In this document: positions 30,701-40,300 of the stretch, piece after piece
Numbering within the stretch: the first letter of the stretch is position 1
Layout: each line of letters starts with the position of its first letter
Assembly: GCA_030374765.1 (NCBI GenBank)
Contig: JARGXX010000013.1
Coordinates: 1,054,001-1,118,000, forward strand
Direction of reading: 5' to 3'
From: Agarophyton chilense
Taxonomy: Eukaryota > Rhodophyta > Florideophyceae > Gracilariales > Gracilariaceae
Length of the DNA stretch: 64,000 nucleotides
Position numbers and translations under genes: made by a program
The notes under the pieces: model-generated
Seen by the model: only the letters and a program-made list of their open reading frames with translations
Told to the model about the DNA's origin: nothing
The model's database searches: none

Positions 30701-33049
30701 CCCAGGCCACTGCGAGGCACTCCTTCTCGGAGACCGAGTAGTTGCGCTCGTGGACGTTCAGCGTGCGGGACCAATAGCCAATTGGTTTGCGTTCCCCCTC
30801 GGGGGTGGTTTGGAACAGTGCGCCGCCCACCTGGTGGTCGCTGGCGTCGGTGTCGATGGAGTAGGGAAGCCCAGGTTTGGGCAAGGGTAGGATGGGAGCT
30901 GTGGTAACTGCCTTAATCAAGGAGCGAAAAGATTCCGACTGATCGGTGGTAAATGGCGCAAGCTTTGGTGGCTGGCTCTTCCGCAGTAGCGCGTTTAGCG
31001 GAGCGGCGATATCAGAGAACCTCGGTATAAACCGTCGATAGACGTTGACCAGACCTAAAAAGGAGCGGAGCTCTGTTTGAGTACGGGGCTCCTTCGCCTC
31101 GCAGAGGGACTTGATACGAACTTGTTCGATCATTAACCGTCCTGGACGGATGACGTGCCCGAGATACTTCACCGTGTCGGTGAAGAACTCGCACTTCCTC
31201 AACTTGAGGGTTATTCCTGCGTCTCGCAGTACTGTCATCACGTCCCGCACGTGGGTCAGGTGATCGTCCAGGTTTCTGGAAAAGACAATGATGTCGTCCA
31301 ATTAGACAAGGCACGTGTGCCACTTGAAACGCGACATCAATATGTCTATTGCCCTTTGAAAGGTGGCCGGTGCATTGGTTAAACCAAACAGCATCCGCTT
31401 GAAGCGGTAGGAACCCGAGTGGAAAACAAACGCGGTTTTGTCTCGGTCCTCTTCCCGGACTGGGACTTGCCAGTAGCCCCAGTTAGCATCCAGAGCCGTA
31501 AACACGGTAGCGTCTCCGAGCGAGTCTATACACTCGTCCATGCGCGGAATCGGGTAGGTGTCCCTCACGGTGACGGCATTGAGGCGGCGGTAGTCAACGC
31601 ACAACCGCCACGTGCCGTCAGCCTTGAGAGCCAGCACCACCGGTGAAGCCCAAGGAGATTGGGCGGGCTCGATGACTCCAGCACGGAGCATCTTGTCCAC
31701 CTGAAATTCTTCCTCCTCCCGAGCTTTCGGTCCCGCCCTGTAAGGGGGTTGTGCAACCGGACGTGCGTCCTGTAGCAAGTCTATCCGATGTTCGGTTGTA
31801 TTGATCTCACCCAGTGAGCCGTCCCACATTGTGGTAAACTCGCGTAGCATTCCGCGTAAGCAGTCCCGGTGTGAGACCGGTACATGACTCAGGTCCAGGT
31901 CCTCGAGGGCCTTGATCGGGTCTATCTTATCGTAGCTCGTAGGCTGTGCCCTGGTGTCAGGTGTGGGAACCGACGAGGTCGGAAATGCATCCGTCTTGAC
32001 GGTTTTATCGAGCGCCAACTGCTGTGCCTCCCCGGAGGTTTCTGCACCGGATACCGGGAGACCATCCTCGGTAGAGGGAGTTATTCCGAGTACTTCGGCA
32101 GCCGTCACCTTTGTAGGGAGCATCGCGAGCGGGTGCGGCGTCACAGACTCAATGACTTGGTTCTTTGCCAGCGTCTGCGGTGCCTTTCCCAGATTGGAAA
32201 CCAACACCCTGAAAGGGGAATTTGGCGTGACTTGCACGATTCCGTTCGCAACGGTTAACTGAAATTTCTTGTACAACGAGGGCAAGGGCTGAACAACCCG
32301 AAGACCGTGTTGACGGGAATTGACTGAAACCATAACCTGGCTCTCCGAGGGTATGGTGACTGACGAGGCAACGCGTAGCTTCGTAGAATCCCGGTTCGCC
32401 GGTGTGGGTTCCTGCGCAGCAGGTAGAGGAACGTGTTTCTTCGATGCCCGCTTCAGCGGTTGACGAACAATGGGGACGGTCGATCCGTCCTCAAGTTCTA
32501 CCTGCTTAAGGCGTGGGCGGATGGCGTCGACAAACCTGTCGCAGTAGTCACATCCCAGTATAACTGGCGCGGCCAGCGAGCGGCACACAATAAAAGTTAG
32601 TTTAACCACCATCCGCCCTAACCTGACGACCAGGTCGATCACACCAACCGTTTTGAACGGGTTGTTATTGGCGTCTGAGACGTCGGGTACCGTTTCAGAA
32701 CGGATGAGTGACCGCAATGGCGGGGGTAAAACCGATTCCACAATAAAGTTCGGCCCAGCACCTGTATCCAGGACAGTGAGATGTCTCACCATAAACTGCG
32801 TGTGCAGACCAAGGTCAGCGTAAACCTTGTAGTTACGCTTGGCCATTACCAAGACTCTATCCGGGATCCGGTTATTTCTAATCCGTATCCACGGTCGACG
32901 CAAAACACCGAGGTGTTTAGAGTCCGCGTCTGCGGTGTCCTTCCTTGTCAGGATTTTCACCGGGGAGCGAGGTTTCGGCGCCTCGGGCGTCGTCAGCCTC
33001 AACTCTGAGGACGCCTCTCCCGAAGGGGAGACTCCCTCTATTCTTTTCC
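27761..33049 (-). pseudogene. pol: pol of element C: protease, RT, RNase H, integrase, chromodomain; three lesions
   Basis: The frame opens from the gag overlap by -1 frameshifting. Domains in order: protease with LDTGAG near 32770; reverse transcriptase; RNase H with the first catalytic Asp (YSIDTDASDHQ); integrase with zinc region (HLSHYP, then CTQCAKNR) and DDE residues (AIDILG, LSDNGKQF, TNGQVERFNR); a Pro/Thr-rich linker; chromodomain (EYVLDRIVGHRYDG, GYGPEWDTPEPIEHLP). The Tyr of the RT YLDD motif is a TAA stop (31302-31304, reading V-stop-LDD). A second TAA (30567-30569) replaces the Glu of RLSEFDFEV seen in element B. The chromodomain is in another frame, with the change between 28534 and 28521. 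The rest of pol is well kept, so the damage is recent. Confidence 0.88.
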
Positions 33050-35149
33050 CTGTACAGGGTTCTGGTCAGGCGAAGGCCCGACTTCCTCGGCAACGAGTGC
33101 ATGATTCCGTTGCACGGTAGCTACCGCAGGAGCGGGTTGAGATCCACCAGCGTGGTTTGGCGCTGATGCGGCGCGTGCCGGCTGAGCCGGTTTGTACCGA
33201 GAATTCGGAGTGTGAGCCAATGCGTTGGGGAAGTCTGTCTTCGCGCGGAGATATGACGTGAGTGGCACGGAGCCCTTCTCCTGCCGGGAGAGAACTTTGT
33301 AATTATCCACCACTCGCGCCATATCGCGTAGCGATAAAAGGCATTGCGGGGAGGTGTGCCCGCGCTCGTAGCACAAATGGCACACCAACGTCACTCCCGC
33401 GTTTCGCGGTACGGCATTCCGAGCATCGGTGTATCTTCCGGGTTCCCGGTTTCCAACCCATCCAGGGCGCTGACTTCGTGTCATTCCGTTCGAGTACGGC
33501 ATACGGGGGGCCGGGGTGCGGCGGTCATTAAGATAAAAGACCTGCCCGTTCTCCGTGTCCCTTGCGGTTGAGTCAACCGAGCCATCCGTCATAGACGGTA
33601 ATTCCGTTGTCGGAATAGATAAACCATCGTGATGGATGACATTCATATTGTCATAAGCCTGTTTGGGGATGCCATCCGTCGCAAATGACGGTGAAGAAGA
33701 GTCCGACTCAAGCAGCAATGCTTTTGCGGCCTTCGACCGGATTCCCGGATTGCGTGCACGTAGTGCATCTCCCTCTGCGCAGGCAAACTGTACGAGTTCA
33801 AGGTAGGTCACCTTCGGCTCTTGTTCCCTGTAACGGGCGACAAGAGTCTTGATGGCTGGATCCAAGCCATCAATGAACATCGTACAGCGTTCCCCAGCGG
33901 GGTATACATTACCACAACGGTGGAAAGCCTTATTCAGGCGTACCGAGTAATCGGTCTCGAGCTCGCCGGAGCGTTGTCGAGTGTCTCGCAAAGCGAGTAT
34001 CGCCGCTTGTAGCGCGGAGTTGGTTGCGTAGGAACGCACGAGGTACTGCACGGCCTCGGGCCAGCAGGTCACACCTCCTTCGGAGGCTCGCGACGAGCCC
34101 CGAACCGACAAAAACTGATCTTCAGCGACACCCCGTAGAAAGTAGGGTAGCGCCAAGTAGGCTTGTCCTTCGTTCATTCCGAGTATATCGGCTTCCGCTA
34201 TAAAGCGGTGTAGGAAATCCAAGACCAGAATTGGATCATCCCCAGTAAACGACTGGTTACGTAGTGAAAGCTGCATCCGCTTGATGCAGTCTTTCACTTT
34301 ACCCGTGTCACGCGGTGTCCGACCTAAAGAGGAATCTTCTAGCCGGTAATACCGGTAGGACAGGAGTGTCCTGTACAGAGGGTTGGTGGGCTTCAAGGGT
34401 TTGAGGCCCGGATGTCGCCGACCCTTGGGGCGCGACCGGATGGCCCCGTAGGTGGCAGAGGACCGCTTTGAGCGGGAAGAGCGCCCATAACGATCCTGTG
34501 GGTCATCGCTCACCGACGAATCGGAACTCTCCGAGTCACTCGGTTTACCGTCCGAATCAGATGATGAGTCGGACGGGTGTCCGTGCTTACGGTTAGAATC
34601 CCGGTTCTTCCGGCTCTTCCGGTTCCGCGACTGGGTCTCTCGATGAGTGACAACCGGTCTAGCCGCGTTCGCGGGCGAGGTTAACGTCCTCTCGACCGAC
34701 TCAAGTCGGCTTCGGAGACGCTCGAAGCGATTCTCCATACCTTCTGCGAAGGAAGACGGAGCGCCAAAACACTCGAGTAGTGTATTGACGTCCGACCGCA
34801 ATACGCGGATATTCTCGGCTAACTCACTTGGAGGGGGGTTAGCGAGGCTTCCTCGTAAAGAGGTGAACTCCCTCGAGAGGGTATTGTGAGCAGCCCGCAG
34901 GGAGCGGAGCTGCTCTTCCAAGCGTACAATCCGTGCTTGGTCGACCAACCGCGGAGGCGGAGAACCCACCGTTGCGACGGTCGTTAACCCGGAATCGGGC
35001 TGCGGGTCTTCAGTGCCGGTGACCGGTATCTCCCGGGAAGCCGGTGTTGGAGCCAGGGCCTGTGGAACATCAGTGCCCCTGGAATCACCGCTTTGGCGGG
35101 AACGGCTGCGTGTTGCAGGACGCTCCATGCTAGGCGGTTTCCTTGGCAT
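33038..35149 (-). CDS. gag: Gag of element C, intact
   Basis: A 703-residue frame from ATG 35149 to TAG 33038; a later in-frame ATG at 35128 is equally plausible. The N-terminal part is Pro/Ser-rich with a coiled-coil-like segment (IVRLEEQLRSLRAAHNTL). A Ser/Asp-rich low-complexity stretch (about residues 190-225) and a basic patch follow, then the gag core (CIKRMQLSLRNQSF, DPILVLDFLHRF, CWPEAVQYLVRSYATNS) and near the end a complete CCHC knuckle, CHLCYERGHTSPQC. Gag packages the element RNA in cytoplasmic particles. No stop interrupts it although pol is dead, so it may still be made. A slippery heptamer overlaps its last codons. Confidence 0.85.
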   Translation of the reverse strand: MPRKPPSMERPATRSRSRQSGDSRGTDVPQALAPTPASREIPVTGTEDPQPDSGLTTVATVGSPPPRLVDQARIVRLEEQLRSLRAAHNTLSREFTSLRGSLANPPPSELAENIRVLRSDVNTLLECFGAPSSFAEGMENRFERLRSRLESVERTLTSPANAARPVVTHRETQSRNRKSRKNRDSNRKHGHPSDSSSDSDGKPSDSESSDSSVSDDPQDRYGRSSRSKRSSATYGAIRSRPKGRRHPGLKPLKPTNPLYRTLLSYRYYRLEDSSLGRTPRDTGKVKDCIKRMQLSLRNQSFTGDDPILVLDFLHRFIAEADILGMNEGQAYLALPYFLRGVAEDQFLSVRGSSRASEGGVTCWPEAVQYLVRSYATNSALQAAILALRDTRQRSGELETDYSVRLNKAFHRCGNVYPAGERCTMFIDGLDPAIKTLVARYREQEPKVTYLELVQFACAEGDALRARNPGIRSKAAKALLLESDSSSPSFATDGIPKQAYDNMNVIHHDGLSIPTTELPSMTDGSVDSTARDTENGQVFYLNDRRTPAPRMPYSNGMTRSQRPGWVGNREPGRYTDARNAVPRNAGVTLVCHLCYERGHTSPQCLLSLRDMARVVDNYKVLSRQEKGSVPLTSYLRAKTDFPNALAHTPNSRYKPAQPARAASAPNHAGGSQPAPAVATVQRNHALVAEEVGPSPDQNPVQGKE
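33044..33050 (-). promoter_or_regulatory. -1 ribosomal frameshift site (GGGAAAA)
   Basis: In the gag frame the codons are CAG GGA AAA GAA TAG. G GGA AAA fits the X XXY YYZ rule for -1 slippage, and the -1 frame runs open directly into pol (RIEGVSPSGE). About 12 nt downstream a 6-bp stem, TCTCCC(CTTC)GGGAGA, could act as the stimulator; an overlapping GGGAG could make it a pseudoknot. Gag and pol being in a -1 relation agrees. The spacer is longer than the usual 5-9 nt. Confidence 0.65.
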
Positions 35150-35251
35150 TGGCCACACCGTCTCGACGGAATAATAGAAAGCAAACCGGTGAGACCGGAA
35201 AAAACCCGTTGAACGGAAAACAACCTCAGAGAGGACACAAGCGGTTTTGAC

Positions 35252-35269
35252 TTCTAAGTCGGGAGACCA
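35252..35269 (-). other. tRNA primer-binding site of element C
   Basis: On the minus strand TGGTCTCCCGACTTAGAA lies three bases after the 5' LTR end, identical to those of elements A and B. Confidence 0.85.
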
Positions 35270-35272
35270 ATT

Positions 35273-36133
35273 TGTAGGACAATGCCCCCAAGGGGGAAAA
35301 CCTACGAAGACGTCCGGATCTTCCTCTCACGAGGTAACCGGCGCGGTAGAGCCCTCCCAGAGATCGGCGCGCAATACAGGGTGTAAGCCGGAGCCGAACC
35401 GTCGCGACGGGCGCAGGGAGGCTGAAAGAAGCCGAGAATATCCGCCGAAGCGGTGCTTGCGTATCCTCTGAGGAGGCAAAACCCACGAGAGTGGCGAGCA
35501 CGACAGGTGTCAGTGCGAGCCGCAAGAGCGGGAATTGCCCAATGAAGGGGAGGAAAAGAGAAGGAAAATGGGAACGGAGGCAAGAGGGGGAGGTTGACCA
35601 CGAGTCGCAAGAGGGGACTCGGGAATAGCCGGCACTGCCGGGTGTAGCAAACCGTATACACGGGCGGTACCACGAAAGTGGGAATAGATACCCAACACAC
35701 GAAGGCTGCTTGAACGTCCAAGGGGGTTGGGAAGCCGTGCACCACGGGAAATCCCTCCGTAAGGAGTGGTATATCCGCGCAGGCGGTTCGACCCAGAGCC
35801 AAGATCTGGAAGACCAAGATCACCCTTGTTGGGGAGACTTTACCGGACCGGCGGCCGCGAGGCCGGTGGCCTAAGTACTGTAGTCACCGTAGAATAGAAT
35901 AAATAAAGTGTATCCTAAATAGCTAAATGTCCGTCTAACAAAGGGGCCAATCTGGCGGCCACGTGTCGCGCGGGCGCTTCGGCCACGTGTATGGCACCCG
36001 GTCCCGCCGGTGCATCACCGGCGTTCCGGCCATCGCCGTGAAAACGGATTACTCCTACTCATAACGTTGCACGCCAGAGGCTCCGGAAAAAACTTAAGTC
36101 CCCAAAAACCTCCCTGGAGGACGTTGCTTTTCA
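35273..36133 (-). repeat. 5' LTR of element C (861 bp)
   Basis: Plus-strand reading TGTAGGACAA to GCTTTTCA. It is near-identical to 24741-25604; the length difference is a 3-bp deletion at about 36065. In the minus direction it would promote gag-pol. Confidence 0.92.
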
Positions 36134-37317
36134 GGTGGGCTGCCCTTGTTTTCGTAGATGACCCTATAGTATCTTGGTGGAGACGGCTTGGTCCTTGAGT
36201 GAATTCAAACTGTTAGGAAAGCCCTTTTGTCATGATAGCCCGTGTGCTGAAACGTTGATATAAAAAATTACGCAAAACTGATTTAAGTTCTTCATATATC
36301 TAGAAAACACTTCGATTTAAATAGAAAATGCTTTCTGAAATGAAATGTTCATAATTAGCTTTTTAAGAAAAATAAAAATTATAGAAATTCCAGCCCAAAT
36401 CATAACCAAAGCCCCTCTTAAATGTCTTCTCAAAAATTACTTTTATTATTTTCTGAAATCATGCCAATAAAACTAATTGAAAAGGTTGAACTTTTTTAAT
36501 CAGAAAAGATAAAATTATTCCATTCATTTTTGCATAAAGCGTTTCTAGCAATCTATTACACACGGTTGTTATTTTGATGGTCTTTAAAAAGTAAGTAATC
36601 TTTTTTTGTGTACTTGAACATATTTTGACGGTTAACTTCACAACAAATAGTAGATCTTGATATAGGAAAATTAGGGTGCTTGACAAATTTGCTGCATGAC
36701 AAAGTGTTACAGCACGGTTCTTGCTTGTTCTACGCTTATATGGTGGAGATAGTATCGAATGTCAACCGATTGAAAGCTTTATTCTGTTTGTTGTAGGATT
36801 TTCGTGGGAATTGTTGATTGTTTTTGGGCTGCGCTTGATGTTTTGGGCTATATCTGCTGGAATTATATCCTGACCTACTAATTGCATGATTATCAGCTGT
36901 TCAGAGCGTGTCAGAGGCGGGCCACGAGCCATAGTTGAGCTATTGATTGTATAAATGATATACCTTTTTGTAACAGTGTTTTGGACTTGTGGTTTTTATT
37001 TGTAGGAGTTATGTTGAAAATCGAGTTCAGATATCTACACAGCAAGAATTGTGGTCCGAGCCGTAGGCGAGGGAGCAATTGCTGTGGAGTGCCCCGATAT
37101 CTGCACGAGGTTGGATACTCTAGCATTTGCCTTGAACATGGTGCGCTTCAGAGAAGATTATCGGATATGCATTTAGAACGCGTCACATGGTTGTCCTACA
37201 ATATCAGCTTCACACAGTTTTGCAGACTACGGCGTTTTCTACCTTCGCACTTGCCCAGATTATCTTTACATATATGTACAATCCCAACCCAACTGACACT
37301 TGGAAACTTAGGACTCT
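36134..37317. other. AT-rich intergenic region
   Basis: DNA between element C and the ABC transporter. No frame above 130 codons and no recognisable protein. It holds the 3' flank of the transporter gene. Confidence 0.5.
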
Positions 37318-40300
37318 CTATTCAGGTTTTTGAGAATTGCTTTTGCTCGGCATTTGAGTAATTAGAGAAAAATCAGTAGAAGAGTCTGAATCTGCAGGGG
37401 AACTGCGTCCCGAGCGCATCGGTATTACAACACGTGAATCACCGTCTTGAATTGCTTCGGCAAGAAATTCTACAGAGCGTAGTGGGATCCCTGTACCAAA
37501 ACTTGAACTGCTTCTATTCAAATCATCATCTGCACCAGATAAACTGTTCGCAAGCATTGCGAGCTTCGATATCATGGCCATCAGATTTTCCTTCCATTGC
37601 GACTCCTCAGTATTAGTCCCCACGAGCTCCTCTTTCCATGCCTTGGAGTCATACTCAGTGAGAGCGGTTCTCAGCTCCAAAAATGCCGCCCTGACATTCT
37701 CACGAAGAGACTTATTGCTGTCTGAAACCTCGGAAATGTGTAGCAAACGATTCTCGTTTCCGTTAGCTTCCACAAGGCTCTCTAAATCCTTCTTCTTTTG
37801 GTGACCATTTTCATCTCCATACCGAGGCAGGGAGGCCAGATAACGAAGGTGGGCTGCTGTTGCTGGTCCCGTTTCATCGACGAGTTCGCTCAAACGAGAA
37901 GGCCGGTTCAGAAGCTCATTTGGATGGCCTATTTCAGCTACTCGTCCTCGATCCATTACGATGATTTTATCGTTCCGCATCACGGTGTGAAGGCGATGTG
38001 CAACTGTTAAAATTGTACAATGTCCCATTTCATCTCGCAGAGTTTTCTGTATCTTTTCATCAGTTGCGTTTGATACGCTAGAAGTGGCTTCGTCGAGAAC
38101 AAGAACTTGACTGTCTTTCAGTAACGCTCTTCCTAAACAGAGCAGTTGGCGTTGTCCGACGCTAAAGTTTGATCCATTTTCAGCAACTTCGAAGTCCAGG
38201 TTGACTTTCGATTTCATTGTATCTTGAAGTCCACAGGCATCAAACGCTTTTTGCACTTCCCTATCGGAATGATCTCCGAACATGTCAAGATTTGAGCGAA
38301 TCGTTCCGGAAAAGCAAACCGGCTCTTGTGGAATAATACCCAAGGACGAACGCAGGTCGAATAAGCGCATTGTTGATATGTTCATATCATCGATAATAAT
38401 CTGACCATCGTTGAGTTCGTATAACCTGAACAAAGACTGAATAGCGGAACTCTTACCAGCACCAGTTCGGCCCACAATACCAATGTGCTCCCCAGGCTCG
38501 ACAGTGAATGAAACATTTCTCAAGGCTGGATTCAGATCTTCACGATATTTCATTTCGACATCCTTGAATTCAATCTTTCCCTTTCGCGGCCAACGCGATC
38601 TGTGGGGCGTTAGACTTTCGGTTAGGCTACTTGCTGTCTCTTTAGAGATTAATCCTGTAGACTCGCTTCGTCGGATGTTCTGAGACTTTCGGCTTTGATC
38701 TTTCATGAATTGTTCAAGTCCGCCTTTTTCTTCTTGTGCGAATGGAGGTTCAGAATATTCAGCAACACGCTCCACAGCACTCAGCTGGGACTCGGTCTCT
38801 GTGAATTGCCTCACACTCCAGGTCATAACACCCAATATTTGCATCGTGTACGACAATACTAAACCGACCATACTTGCCGAAACTTTGTCTGGTGGCGTCA
38901 AAACGGCCAGTAAAGTAGCACTGAAGATCAAAATGGTCCCAAGCCCTTCAAGGCGAACAGAAAGCCAACGGTTGGCATACGTTGACGCGTAGGTTGTTTG
39001 GACAAGCGAATCAGTGTACTGACTATTGATCATTGTCGCCCGTGGCACGTCGTCAAACGCTCGAATTGTCACCACTCCGTCGAGAGTTTCACTGAAATGA
39101 GAATAAAGTGGACTTCTCGCCAGAGCTTCGAGACGGCGCAAGTCCACACTTGTCTTTCGATAGAATTCCTGAACATAAAGGCATATGGCAGCGATGGGAA
39201 TCATCACAAGGATGAAAAGTGGTGTTGCCCACAATATTAGAGCCAGAGTGAAAACAAGGTTCAGACTGAGACGCAGCAAGGACTGTAATGTATCGGCGAG
39301 AGATGAGTCAATCTTGTCAAGGTCAGAGTTGAATCTATTCACAAGACGACCATCTGGGGTGGAGTTGAAGAACGAGCTTGGCGCTCCAAACACCGAGAGA
39401 AGCAACTTTTCGTGAAGACGAACTGAAGCGCGAATTGAGCCAAATTGAAGAGAGAACGAAGCGATGCCGGTGATAACAATAGTCAAGAACCCGAAAACGA
39501 AGAAGACAGACAGACGGTAAAACGTATTGTTGCTTGTTTTCTGATCGCTCCAATCGCTCAGCCATATATTCACACAAAGACTCATTGCTTGAGATCCTAT
39601 TGCACAAAAACACACAGCCGGTACCCACGAACGACTTCCCATACCGTTGAGATATGTTTTGTAATGCTTAAACTTCACACGGCCTTTGTGCTTGGTCTCC
39701 TTCTTTATAAGCTTTCCAGCCTCTATTGCACCATAATTAGGCATCCCATCTGTTTCAGTGATAGGAGTCTTGTCGTCCGCTTGTATTAATGTTCTTTCCG
39801 CAGCCAACAGGGTCTGTTGGATGTCTAATTCTTCTTTTTCTATCTGCCGCTTTTTCCGATGACGCGAATCAAAACTACTCTTCCCAACCACGGACGAACT
39901 TGGTTCTGATGAAGAACCTAGTTCGCCAGCTGCCTTGACCATCCGAGAGAATTCGCTGTTTAGCGAAAGAAGTTCCCTTCGTGGCCCTGCTTCAACAACA
40001 GTGCCATTCTTTACAACAATGACAATGTCAACTTCCGGCGCCGCTGCATAGTGTATTTGGTTCGTTGTAAGGATTCTCGTAGTTCCGCGTAACTCTGAGA
40101 CAATACATTTTTGAAAGATTGACTTTCCGACATGAGCGTCAACAGCGCACAACGGATCATCAAGAAAGCATATGTCCGCACGGGCGTACACAGCTCTTGC
40201 TAGAGCGACTCTGGCACGTTGACCTCCGGACAAATTGACGCCTCTTCCACCAATTTCGGTGAGATCACCAGCAGGAAGCATTTTTAAGTCCGGAAGAAGG

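Larger units (their letters stand above)
24741..36133 (-). mobile_element. Near-complete Ty3/gypsy chromovirus with antisense ORF (element C)
   Basis: An 11.4-kb element on the minus strand: 5' LTR 35273-36133, primer-binding site, gag, pol in the -1 frame, chromodomain, an ORF on the opposite (plus) strand, polypurine tract, 3' LTR 24741-25604. The LTRs differ by about 13 substitutions and one 3-bp indel by eye, so insertion is fairly recent. Gag and the antisense ORF are intact; pol has two stops and one frameshift. The flanks GTTGC (left) and GGTGG (right) do not form a target-site duplication. Confidence 0.9.
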
